Assembly: GCA_964492615.1 (NCBI GenBank)
Contig: CAZBKZ010000010.1
Span: forward strand, 1 to 64,000
DNA: 64,000 nt
Reading direction: 5' to 3'
DNA from: JAABTH01 sp964492615
GTDB taxonomy: Bacteria; Bacillota; Dethiobacteria; DTU022
Position 1 is the stretch's first letter. Each line of letters starts with the position of its first letter. The position numbers and the translations under genes were made by a program. Below, one piece after another: positions 1-7,138 of this stretch. The notes below the pieces were generated by a model. It was not told the DNA's origin and searched no databases. It worked only from the letters and a program-made list of their open reading frames with translations.

Positions 1-70
1 CTTCTTCAAGAGACCCTTCCTCACTCAGTTTTCAAAGAACAGGTTTTTGGTTTGAATTGTTTTAAAGTGC
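1..70 (-). other. Probable rRNA operon leader (transcribed off the left edge)
   Basis: On the minus strand this stretch follows a very strong promoter and contains the box TTCTTTGAAAACTGA, which resembles the leader and spacer boxes found upstream of 16S rRNA in Firmicutes. No ORF of note is present. The inference is that an rRNA (or rRNA/tRNA) operon begins just outside the window. The rRNA itself is not visible, so this rests on the promoter strength and the box alone. Confidence 0.45.
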
Positions 71-77
71 AAGAATT

Positions 78-107
78 ATAATAGCACAGTATATGCCTTA
101 CTGTCAA
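78..107 (-). promoter_or_regulatory. Strong sigma-A promoter reading out of the window
   Basis: The minus strand carries a perfect -35 box TTGACA (102-107), an 18-base spacer and the -10 box TATTAT (78-83). Transcription would start near position 70 and leave the window at its left end. The near-consensus boxes and the leader that follows suggest a stable-RNA promoter. Confidence 0.6.
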
Positions 108-212
108 GACAGGGAGCTATATTTTTTATGTTCGTTCACGTCAGTAAAACTTATCTTACCAACCTGGAGGGCAGCTTTACCGTTTTATTCTAGCTGCTAA
201 TATAATAAGTTA

Positions 213-248
213 AAGGCTTTTCATTTATCGTTAAACCATCAAAGCCTT
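213..248 (-). terminator. Weak stem-loop at the end of galK
   Basis: The arms AAGGCTTT and AAAGCCTT (213-220 and 241-248) can pair across a loop of about 20 bases and include the galK stop codon. The run that follows is AT-rich but has no clean T tract, so termination here is uncertain. The rest of 108-212 shows no gene. Confidence 0.3.
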
Positions 249-1356
249 ACCATACTGACAGACCTGATGATGCCTCGCTGAGATAATAATCAGGCTGTCT
301 CCATCCCCTGTTTTCAAACTGCTTATTAATAGCTTCTTTAACCTGTTCCACAGAATCACTCTTCAACAAAACTATGGCACATCCACCAAAACCGGCCCCC
401 GTTATTCTGGCACCTAAAACCCCTTTTTGAGCAGATGCAGTATCTGTTATCACATTTAGTTCCTCACAGCTGACTTCAAAAAGATCGCGCAAGCCAATAT
501 GTGATGCTTTGAGCAGCTCTCCGAAAAGGGGCAGATCTTCTTGCTCTAATGCTCTCATAGCCTTAAGAACTCTTTCGTTTTCTTCAACTACAAATAACGA
601 GCGTCTGTAAGTGGTATCGGCCATTTTATACTTAAGTTTATTTAATGTTTCTATTTTTATTTCGCGAAGCGATGATATATTGTCGCCTGTGATTTGTGAT
701 AGCAGGGTAACAGCATCATCACATTCTTCCCTGCGCTTGTTATAAGCTGAAGAGGCCAGGGACCTATCAACCCGGCTATCCACAATCAGAATGGTGTACT
801 CCCCAAGTTTAACCGGTATGTAACTGTAGTTCTCTGTCAGGCAATCAATAAACAGGGCTGTGCCCTTTTTAGCTAAAGCCACTGCAAACTGATCCATTAT
901 TCCGCAGCGGACACCAATGTAATGGTTTTCAGCTTCATAACACATTAGCGCCATCTTCTTTAAGTCAACTCCCAGCTCATTGGACTTATTGAGAGCGGCA
1001 GCGACAGCCAATTCAAGGGCAGCAGACGAACTCAAACCTGACCCACCGGGGATATTGCTTTTTATTCGCATGTCTGCTCCTGCAATTTCAAAACCTTCCT
1101 TAATAAATATCCAAAATATCGACTTAATATAATCGATCCAATCAGGCTCATTTTTTAAAGGAGTGAGGTTGTCAATTGAGGCAACAGCTGTTTCCCGATA
1201 GTTTTCCGATCTGACAGTGATCAGGCGATCACTTCTGCACCGGAATTCCAAAACCAGTTCAAGCTCAATGGCGACAGGCAGAACGTAACCACGGTTATAA
1301 TCGGTATGCTCCCCAATCAGGTTGACCCTGCCCGGCGCTCTTGCACAAATATTCAT
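247..1356 (-). CDS. galK: Galactokinase GalK
   Basis: Galactokinase phosphorylates galactose to galactose-1-phosphate with ATP, the first step of the cytosolic Leloir pathway. The protein has all three GHMP-kinase motifs: the GalK signature GRVNLIGEHTDY near the N-terminus, the ATP loop GGSGLSSSAALE around residues 105-115, and the C-terminal GARITGAGFGGCA. The catalytic Asp lies in CGIMDQF. Length (about 370 residues) is normal for bacterial GalK. I place the start at the ATG at 1356, which has a GGGGTGG ribosome site five bases upstream; an in-frame GTG at 1365 is the alternative. No galT or galE is visible beside it, so it appears alone, downstream of rnpB on the same strand. Confidence 0.93.
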   Translation of the reverse strand: MNICARAPGRVNLIGEHTDYNRGYVLPVAIELELVLEFRCRSDRLITVRSENYRETAVASIDNLTPLKNEPDWIDYIKSIFWIFIKEGFEIAGADMRIKSNIPGGSGLSSSAALELAVAAALNKSNELGVDLKKMALMCYEAENHYIGVRCGIMDQFAVALAKKGTALFIDCLTENYSYIPVKLGEYTILIVDSRVDRSLASSAYNKRREECDDAVTLLSQITGDNISSLREIKIETLNKLKYKMADTTYRRSLFVVEENERVLKAMRALEQEDLPLFGELLKASHIGLRDLFEVSCEELNVITDTASAQKGVLGARITGAGFGGCAIVLLKSDSVEQVKEAINKQFENRGWRQPDYYLSEASSGLSVW

Positions 1357-1430
1357 ATCAGCCACCCCGGATAATAATAGAGGTTAATGCAGAAAAATCA
1401 ATTTGATACTGTCGTGTGAGTGTTTTATCC

Positions 1431-1455
1431 AAACAAAAACCCTGCCTGGACAGGG
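1431..1455 (-). terminator. Intrinsic terminator of rnpB
   Basis: On the minus strand CCCTG, a six-base loop and CAGGG are followed by TTTTTGTTT. It sits about 13 bases beyond the P1 helix that ends the RNase P RNA, so it fits as that RNA's terminator, and it separates rnpB from galK. Confidence 0.65.
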
Positions 1456-1467
1456 CTTATAATAAAT

Positions 1468-1918
1468 GGAAACCGAGCAAACTGATAAGCCGAGTTCTGT
1501 TCTTAGCGGCTTAATCCGCCAAGCGGCAGCCATCTATCTTGGATGCCAGTTGCCTGGCATCTCCAGCGACCTAACCCGAGGAGTCGGCGGGCTACCTCAT
1601 CCCCCTCCTATTTGGTCTTGCTCCGGGTGGGGTTTACCTAGCAAACCGGTCTCCCGGTTCCTGGTGCGCTCTTACCGCACCGTTGCACCCTTACCCGGCA
1701 CTCAACTTTTACTTTCATTAATTATCAGGTGGTTCAACTTAGCAGATATAAAGAAATGTTAGTAAAAGTTGAGAGCCGGGCGGTATATTTTCTGTGGCAC
1801 TGGCCTTAAGGTCACCCTCACTGGGAATTACCCAGCACCCTGCCCTGTGGAGCTCGGACTTTCCTCGAAAAGGACCTTGCGGTACTCTTTCCGCGGCTGC
1901 CTTGTTTACTCGGTTTCC
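1468..1918 (-). ncRNA. rnpB: RNase P RNA (probably type A)
   Basis: This is the catalytic RNA of ribonuclease P, which removes 5' leaders from tRNA precursors. The minus strand carries the conserved core block GAGGAAAGUCCGAGCUCC near the 5' end (about 1849-1866) and the conserved 3' block ACAGAACUCGGCUUAU (about 1487-1502). The two ends form a 15-bp P1 helix (1904-1918 with 1468-1482). In the middle, 13 perfectly paired bases (1701-1713 with 1761-1773) close a 47-base segment and form an unusually long hairpin, probably an extended P12. This accounts for a length of about 450 nt against the usual 350-400. A near-consensus promoter and a terminator flank it. Short plus-strand ORFs across this region are artefacts. 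Confidence 0.93.
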
Positions 1919-1936
1919 TCAACAACTTCCAATTTC

Positions 1937-1965
1937 AGTATAACACCGCGTTTACAGGGTGTCAA
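1937..1965 (-). promoter_or_regulatory. rnpB promoter
   Basis: TTGACA (1960-1965), a 17-base spacer and TATACT (1937-1942) on the minus strand predict a start near 1930, about ten bases before the P1 helix of the RNase P RNA. It lies in the gap behind the sepM-like gene. Confidence 0.7.
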
Positions 1966-1977
1966 AGCAACAATAAT

Positions 1978-2979
1978 TCAGCGATTCGGGCCTTCGAGGG
2001 TAGTTAAAAATAATAAAATATCATCCAGGGTGTTCACTGGAACCAATTCAACTTTGCTGGCAATTTTTTGCGCCTGTTCATAGTTACCCTCGGGAAGAAT
2101 GAAGTAATCAGCGCCTGTTTTTTCTGCAGCAATTACCTTTTGAGTAATACCTCCTATTTTTCCTACATTTTCTTCAATATCAATTGTTCCTGTCCCAGCA
2201 ATCTTATACCCTGCGGTTAAATCGTCTGCAGTAAGCTGATTTATTATTTCCAACACAAACATTACCCCTGCTGAAGGCCCTCCGATATTTCCTGTATTCA
2301 TGCTGATATTAACCGGCAATAGAGGCTCCCAGGGAAGAGTTTTGATGTAAATGCCTAAAAAAGGCGAATTTTCATCTTCCGGGTTTGCCCCGGTAGGAAC
2401 ATTTAAGTTGATTGTTTCATTGTTTCGCCTTACTTCCAGCCCTACAGTTTCTCCAACCTGGCGATCTTTAACAATGAGTGGAACCTCGGAAGAAAAATTC
2501 ACTTGTCGATCATCTACAGTAAGGATGATATCTTTTTCCAACAGGTAGCCTTGTGCAGCAGCATCCTCTATAATATGAATTATTTCAACACCTTCACTAA
2601 TGATTTCCACATCATAACCGGAACGGCGCAGGGCTACTACCTGGGCAATATGTTGGCTTTCGATCATGTTTTCGCTTAGCAGTTCCCTGTATTCTTTTTC
2701 ATCCATATCTTCGGGTATAACCTGACCGGCAGGGTTAATATCAATATGTGGATGAATTTTTCCATATAATGCACTGGTCAGGCTGGCTCTTCTCTGACTT
2801 ACAGTGACAAGGTAAAAATAACCTTCATCATCAACATCACCATTCTCCACCGCTATAACAGAGTTCAGGTTAACCGCCCTGCTTGGGAGCATCAAGTAAT
2901 AATCAATGCGAATAAAAAGGCCGAGCACAAGCAAAGCTATTGCCAGAAGCAAAACAACTGCAATTCTTCTTATCTTCAT
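1978..2979 (-). CDS. PDZ-Lon secreted protease, SepM/YlbL family
   Basis: This is a membrane-anchored serine protease of the SepM/YlbL type. It has an N-terminal transmembrane anchor (about residues 8-25 from the chosen start), a central PDZ domain (GVEIIHIIEDAAAQGYL region) and a C-terminal Lon-type protease domain. The catalytic Ser lies in GGPSAG (Ser243) and the Lys in ITQKVIAAEKTG (Lys288), numbered from an upstream ATG at 3000; subtract seven for this start. In streptococci and bacilli such enzymes cleave extracellular peptides or membrane substrates, but the substrate here is unknown. The chosen ATG follows an AGGG ribosome site. It lies downstream of coaD, matching the coaD-ylbL neighbourhood of Bacillus. 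Confidence 0.85.
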   Translation of the reverse strand: MKIRRIAVVLLLAIALLVLGLFIRIDYYLMLPSRAVNLNSVIAVENGDVDDEGYFYLVTVSQRRASLTSALYGKIHPHIDINPAGQVIPEDMDEKEYRELLSENMIESQHIAQVVALRRSGYDVEIISEGVEIIHIIEDAAAQGYLLEKDIILTVDDRQVNFSSEVPLIVKDRQVGETVGLEVRRNNETINLNVPTGANPEDENSPFLGIYIKTLPWEPLLPVNISMNTGNIGGPSAGVMFVLEIINQLTADDLTAGYKIAGTGTIDIEENVGKIGGITQKVIAAEKTGADYFILPEGNYEQAQKIASKVELVPVNTLDDILLFLTTLEGPNR

Positions 2980-3015
2980 CACTACCCTGCTTTCTGTCAT
3001 ATACTGTTACATTGA

Positions 3016-3294
3016 TCAATACTGGCGGAGATAGATCAACAGGTATATGCCCAGGGCAATAACAAGCACTCCACCGAACCTGAGTAACCCGAGGTATAGC
3101 TTACTGGGCGATATGTGAGGCACCTTACGGCCAATTCGCAAATACCAGAACAGGTTGGGATTTATCACAGAAACCAGGCCAACCAGAATAAGAAATACAG
3201 CAAAAAAATTAAGGCCCCCTAGATCGGGCTTTGAGCTGTTGGCCGCTGCAAGAAAAAGTTTGTTTAATGTATTGATTGTTGTCTGCATTTTCAT
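3016..3294 (-). CDS. Small two-helix membrane protein (DUF6199-like)
   Basis: This protein of about 92 residues has two hydrophobic helices (one around NFFAVFLILVGLVSVINP, one near the C-terminus around GVLVIALGIYLLIYL). They are separated by a basic segment with the pattern NPNLFWYLRIGRK. That pattern resembles DUF6199-type small membrane proteins of unknown function. The ATG at 3294 is preceded by GAGG; a GTG at 3306 is possible. It lies between coaD and the sepM-like gene on the same strand with short gaps, so it is probably cotranscribed. No function can be assigned. Confidence 0.65.
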   Translation of the reverse strand: MKMQTTINTLNKLFLAAANSSKPDLGGLNFFAVFLILVGLVSVINPNLFWYLRIGRKVPHISPSKLYLGLLRFGGVLVIALGIYLLIYLRQY

Positions 3295-3342
3295 CCATAA
3301 CCTCACTGGTTAAATTCTTAATTTACTTACTGATATCAAAGA

Positions 3343-3819
3343 CTACCTGAACTTCTCTATTACCATTTCATAAACTTCGGGAGGAACCAATCCGCTCACA
3401 TCCCCACCCAGGGCAGCTATTTCTTTCACAATACTGGAACTTAAATAAGAATATTTACTGTTTGTCATCATAAACATTGTTTCTATGTTCGGGTTTAGTT
3501 TTTGATTGACCAGGGCCATTTGAAATTCAAATTCAAAATCAGAGATTGCCCTTAACCCCTTGATTATAATTCCCGTATTGGTCTGAACAGCATAATCGAT
3601 TAAGAGACCTTTATAATAATCAACCTTCACGTTCGGCATAGATTCCGTAACGATCTTCAACATTTCAACCCGCTTTTCAATTTCATAGGTAGCAATTTTC
3701 CTTGGATTCTCTAAAACTGCAACCGTCAGGTAATCCATTATTTTACTGGACCTGATTATAATATCAAGGTGCCCTTTTGTCACAGGATCAAAACTTCCGG
3801 GATAAATAGCACTGCCCAA
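3343..3819 (-). CDS. coaD: Phosphopantetheine adenylyltransferase CoaD
   Basis: CoaD transfers AMP from ATP to 4'-phosphopantetheine to give dephospho-CoA, the fourth of the five CoA synthesis steps, in the cytosol. The nucleotidyltransferase motif YPGSFDPVTKGHLDII lies at the N-terminus, with the TxGH signature. The second conserved motif, YSYLSSSIVKEIA, lies at about residues 122-134. Length (158 aa) is typical. In Bacillus and relatives coaD also precedes a ylbL-type gene. An rsmD gene is often adjacent to coaD but is not seen here. Confidence 0.95.
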   Translation of the reverse strand: MGSAIYPGSFDPVTKGHLDIIIRSSKIMDYLTVAVLENPRKIATYEIEKRVEMLKIVTESMPNVKVDYYKGLLIDYAVQTNTGIIIKGLRAISDFEFEFQMALVNQKLNPNIETMFMMTNSKYSYLSSSIVKEIAALGGDVSGLVPPEVYEMVIEKFR

Positions 3820-3928
3820 ATTAGTTCCCCCTCATTATATAGTATTGTAACAAACTTAGCTTTTATTCTATTTTTTCACCTTATTACCTTCCTAAGAATA
3901 ACATAATCAGCGAAAAATATAAAAAAAC

Positions 3929-3957
3929 TTGTTTCATATTTTGCAATGTGCTACAAT
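3929..3957 (+). promoter_or_regulatory. rpmB promoter
   Basis: TTGTTT (3929-3934), a 17-base spacer and TACAAT (3952-3957) lie about 50 bases before the rpmB start. The rest of the 187-base gap between the divergent coaD and rpmB is AT-rich and holds no gene. Confidence 0.6.
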
Positions 3958-4006
3958 ATTACGCGTGATATTATAAATAAGATTATCGGTTCCGGGAGGG
4001 TTGATC

Positions 4007-4198
4007 ATGGCTAAAGTATGCGAGGTTTGTAAAAAGAGTAAAACGACCGGTTTCCAAATCAGTCACTCAAACATAAAAACAAAAAGAAAATGGCGTCCGA
4101 ACATCCAAAGAATTAAAATTATGCTGAACGGCTCACCCAGACGTGCAAATGTTTGCACCCGTTGTATAAAAGCAGGAAAAATAGAACGGGCTATCTAA
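4007..4198 (+). CDS. rpmB: 50S ribosomal protein L28, zinc-ribbon form
   Basis: L28 is a small protein of the large ribosomal subunit. The 63-residue product is basic and has two CxxC pairs (Cys5/Cys8 and Cys50/Cys53), so it is the zinc-binding C+ form rather than the zinc-free paralogue. The ATG at 4007 has a GGGAGGG ribosome site six bases upstream; a TTG at 4001 directly abuts that site and is unlikely. It is monocistronic, with its own promoter and a strong terminator. Confidence 0.95.
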   Translation: MAKVCEVCKKSKTTGFQISHSNIKTKRKWRPNIQRIKIMLNGSPRRANVCTRCIKAGKIERAI

Positions 4199-4211
4199 TT
4201 ACGAATTATAA

Positions 4212-4246
4212 AAGGAAGCCGATCATTGATCGGCTTCCTTTTTTTG
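4212..4246 (+). terminator. Strong bidirectional terminator between rpmB and fadE
   Basis: Two perfect 14-base arms (AAGGAAGCCGATCA and its complement) around one central base are followed by a T run on the plus strand and by TTTTATAATT on the minus strand. It can end both rpmB and the convergent fadE. Confidence 0.85.
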
Positions 4247-4268
4247 TTTGTTTGTTAAAATATCTTCT

Positions 4269-6050
4269 TTAGCGGTCTAGAAAATATTTTTTTCCTCGAT
4301 ACACTGCATCAGCTATTTCCCGTTTCGGATTATAGGTATTAATCGGTTCGAATTTAGTAAGCAGACGTATTCCTGAATAAGCCTTCTCTGCTGCTTCACC
4401 TTCAAGAGTGCCCGCTATTACTTCTTTAGCCCAGGTTTCCATCTTGGGAACCATGTCATTAATAAAACATCTGGTCATCGACATGGCCAGTCCGGTTTCT
4501 TCGCTTTCGCCCTGGGCAACCATTTTTTTAGCCCTCAGCAACCCGCTTTCAGCTGCAAAAACCTCCATAGCCATATCAGCCAGGCGGCAGAGAACTTCCT
4601 GCTCGTTGGTTATTTCCTGGCCAAACTTTTGGGCGGCATTACCTGCAGCAAGTAAAAACAGTGTTTTCATGTTGTTCAGGTAGAACTCTTCACGGGCCGG
4701 TGATTCAGCTGGTATTTCTGCCTCTTTTAACTGCTTCAGGGTTCCACCCAGCCCCATTACTGCCTCCATAAAAGGCACTTCCTGTTTCATAGCTTTTCTG
4801 AGCAAGGTGCCGGGAATAAGCATCCTATTTACTTCGTTGGTTCCTTCAAAGATGCGGTTAATCCGACTATCCCGGTAAGAACGTTCTGCAGGGTACTCCT
4901 CACCATAACCATATCCACCGAAGATTTGAACTCCTTCGTCTGCGATGTAATCCATTCCTTCAGAACAAAATACTTTAGATATTGAGCACTCAATAGCATA
5001 CTCCTGAATCGCTTTAACAATATCTGATGGTTCCGCTCCGGCGGCCTTAACCTCTTCGAGTTTTTCATCAATCATCCCGGCAATGCGGTAAACCAGGCTT
5101 TCCATTATATAAGTTAGTATGGTCATGTTGGCAATTTTATTCTTTATGATGTTGAACTGAGCAATCGGTTGATTAAACTGAACCCGTTGCAGGGCATATT
5201 CCGATGAAAATTCAATAACTCGCTTACTGCCACCAACACATCCCGCTCCCAGCTTAAAGCGGCCGATATTCAGAATGTTAAAAGCCACCTGGTGACCTTT
5301 GCCGTCCAGCCATAGCATGTTTTCAACAGGGACTTTTGCGTTTTCAAAAATAACACTGCAGGTTGATGAACCCTTGATGCCCATTTTTTTCTCTTCAGGA
5401 TCTATTAAAACTCCTTCAGAATCTGCATCTACAATGAATGCCGTGAAACGTTCACCATCGATTTTTGCATATGTTACAATCACATCGGCCCATGCTGCAT
5501 TGGTTATATACTGTTTAGCGCCATTAAGGATGTAATATTTTCCATCATCCGACAATACGGCCTTTGTTTTACAGTTTAGCGCATCAGAACCTGCTTCAGG
5601 TTCAGTTAAAGCATAGGCAGCAATTTTTTCTGCAGTGGCCAAACCCGGCAGGTACTTTTCTTTCTGTTCTTTGTTACCAAAATAAACAATAGGCAGAGTT
5701 CCAATTCCGGTATGTGCACCAAACACAGTAGCAAATGATCCTCCGCTTATTGAAGCACTTTCGGTAATAATCATGGTTGTAATCTTGTCGGCTTCTTCTC
5801 CGCCATACTCTTCAGGCACATCACTACCGATCATACCAAGTTCGCCTGCTTCACGAAGCAGTCCGATGGTTACGCCCTCAGCTTTTGCCTCTATTTCGTC
5901 AACCCTTGGCTCAACCTGGTTTTTCATAAAATCATAACTCGTTTTTTTGATCATTAAATGGATATCATCGAAATCTTCGGGTGTAAATACCGTATTCTCG
6001 TCTACCGGCCCCAGCAGAAACGCACCGCCTTTAATCAACTCATCAGCCAT
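4269..6050 (-). CDS. fadE: Acyl-CoA dehydrogenase, long FadE (YusJ) type
   Basis: This FAD-dependent enzyme makes the alpha-beta double bond in acyl-CoA, the first step of beta-oxidation, and passes electrons to ETF. At 593 residues it is the long form with a C-terminal extension, like Bacillus FadE, not the 380-residue short-chain type. Visible features are the middle-domain motif YALTEPEAGSDA, a flavin-binding SSTCS motif, and RIFEGTNEVNR, whose Glu is the usual catalytic base. The extension after about residue 440 is helical. The start follows AAGGGGTGA. No etfAB, thiolase or hydratase gene lies nearby, so the pathway must be completed elsewhere. It suggests fatty-acid oxidation or syntrophic metabolism. 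Confidence 0.88.
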   Translation of the reverse strand: MADELIKGGAFLLGPVDENTVFTPEDFDDIHLMIKKTSYDFMKNQVEPRVDEIEAKAEGVTIGLLREAGELGMIGSDVPEEYGGEEADKITTMIITESASISGGSFATVFGAHTGIGTLPIVYFGNKEQKEKYLPGLATAEKIAAYALTEPEAGSDALNCKTKAVLSDDGKYYILNGAKQYITNAAWADVIVTYAKIDGERFTAFIVDADSEGVLIDPEEKKMGIKGSSTCSVIFENAKVPVENMLWLDGKGHQVAFNILNIGRFKLGAGCVGGSKRVIEFSSEYALQRVQFNQPIAQFNIIKNKIANMTILTYIMESLVYRIAGMIDEKLEEVKAAGAEPSDIVKAIQEYAIECSISKVFCSEGMDYIADEGVQIFGGYGYGEEYPAERSYRDSRINRIFEGTNEVNRMLIPGTLLRKAMKQEVPFMEAVMGLGGTLKQLKEAEIPAESPAREEFYLNNMKTLFLLAAGNAAQKFGQEITNEQEVLCRLADMAMEVFAAESGLLRAKKMVAQGESEETGLAMSMTRCFINDMVPKMETWAKEVIAGTLEGEAAEKAYSGIRLLTKFEPINTYNPKREIADAVYRGKKYFLDR

Positions 6051-6225
6051 AATCTAATCACCCCTTTTTATAATTTTCAGTCAATAAATACTTTTACCAG
6101 TTAATAGTTTCGATAGTTAAATTTCTTTTACCTGCTTTGTGAATATATTAACTTACTGCAATTATTTTTATTTTTCATAATCTCAGTATTATTATCCGAC
6201 ATTTTGTCGGTTTTTCCACCAACAC

Positions 6226-6254
6226 TTGATTTGACCTAATGAATATGCTAAACT
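6226..6254 (+). promoter_or_regulatory. tRNA-Leu promoter
   Basis: TTGATT (6226-6231), a 17-base spacer and TAAACT (6249-6254) with an extended TG at 6246-6247 lie about 12 bases before the mature tRNA 5' end. The remainder of 6051-6225 holds no recognisable gene. Confidence 0.6.
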
Positions 6255-6265
6255 TTGGCTATCAG

Positions 6266-6351
6266 GCCGAAGTGGCGGAATTGGCAGACGCACACGACTC
6301 AAAATCGTGCGCCCTCCGGGCATGAGGGTTCAAGTCCCTCCTTCGGCACCA
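6266..6351 (+). tRNA. tRNA-Leu (anticodon CAA)
   Basis: This is an 86-nt class II tRNA. The 7-bp acceptor stem pairs GCCGAAG with CTTCGGC, then comes A and an encoded CCA. The anticodon stem CACGA/TCGTG closes the loop CTCAAAA, giving anticodon CAA for the UUG codon. A long variable arm (CGCCCTCCGGGCATGAG region) and the T arm GGGTTCAAGTCCC are present. It is a single gene with its own promoter and terminator. Confidence 0.95.
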
Positions 6352-6358
6352 ATGTATT

Positions 6359-6391
6359 AAAGGATTTCATTTTTTGATGAAATCCTTTTTT
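6359..6391 (+). terminator. tRNA-Leu terminator
   Basis: AAAGGATTTCAT and ATGAAATCCTTT form a perfect 12-bp stem with loop TTTTTG, followed by more T. It begins eight bases after the tRNA CCA end. Confidence 0.8.
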
Positions 6392-6448
6392 GTAGAATAT
6401 ACGACACGAAATGGCGAATTTGTATTTTGAAACTCTATTAACCGGGGG

Positions 6449-6595
6449 CTATAAATATTTATTTGAATGGTAAGCATGCAGCTGCTGGTACTTCTTAAAA
6501 TACTCCATCACATGCGCAAGGTGTTCCTTGGTTGCCAGCTCGGCCAGTCCCGGATATCCATTGGCAATTGCTATGAAAATATTTCTGTGGGGCGG
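6449..6595 (-). pseudogene. Possible remnant of a gene's 3' end
   Basis: The minus strand has an open frame of 48 codons ending at a TAG (6449-6451). It reads like real protein, with segments IFIAIANGYPGLAELAT and MEYFKKYQQLHAYHSNKYL. It has no good start: two stops (TGA TAA) lie immediately upstream and the only starts are an internal GTG-ATG pair. I do not recognise the family. The simplest reading is the surviving C-terminal end of a decayed gene. A short real peptide starting at the internal ATG cannot be excluded. The rest of 6392-6649 shows nothing else. Confidence 0.3.
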
Positions 6596-6649
6596 TTATC
6601 ACCCTGCTTATGATTAATTAAACTAAAAACATAGATCATTTCAACATTT

Positions 6650-7054
6650 TTACTGCTTATCTTTATCAACCTGAATCTCTGAAGAAGGTTCACGACCTTC
6701 GATTCGGGCCAGGGCTTCATCAATCCTTTCAGGCTTGAAAGGTTTAACGATAAAATCTTTTGCTCCTGCTGTTACAGCATCCATGACTTTGTTTTTTTGC
6801 CCCATAGCACTGACCATAATTACTCTTGCTTTGGGATCAAAAGACAATATTTCTTTAACCGCTTCAATTCCGTCTTTTTTCGGCATGGTTATATCCATGG
6901 TGATTATATCCGGTTTTAAGCGCTTGTAAAGAGAAACTGCATCAAAACCGTCTGATCCTTCACCTACTACCTCGTAACCAAAGGAAGTAAGCATATTTTT
7001 CAAGGTCAACCTCATAAAAGCTGTATCATCAACAATCACTACTCTTTTTGACAT
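6650..7054 (-). CDS. cheY: Stand-alone response regulator receiver, CheY-like
   Basis: This is a single receiver domain with no output domain. It shows the acidic pair in VVIVDDTAF, the phospho-acceptor Asp in DIITMDITMPKKDG, the Ser/Ala of VMVSAMGQ and the conserved Lys in FIVKPFKPE. The sequence is closest in feel to CheY of Firmicutes and Thermotoga. A polar tail of about 15 residues follows the domain. No kinase or flagellar gene is adjacent. A cheC gene occurs 44 kb away in this window and could supply phosphatase activity. The ATG at 7054 lies seven bases after AAAGGAGG; the ATG just upstream is only four bases away. Confidence 0.85.
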   Translation of the reverse strand: MSKRVVIVDDTAFMRLTLKNMLTSFGYEVVGEGSDGFDAVSLYKRLKPDIITMDITMPKKDGIEAVKEILSFDPKARVIMVSAMGQKNKVMDAVTAGAKDFIVKPFKPERIDEALARIEGREPSSEIQVDKDKQ

Positions 7055-7138
7055 CATCCGGCCTCCTTTAAACTGACATCTGAATTCATTTTTTCACTAA
7101 ACCAGGGCAAAAATAACAAATAATAATATATGATCTTG

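Noticed and set aside
1466..2083. Two plus-strand ORFs of about 100 codons
   Set aside because: They lie on the complement of the RNase P RNA gene and its promoter; the RNA explains the sequence and the translations look like no protein.
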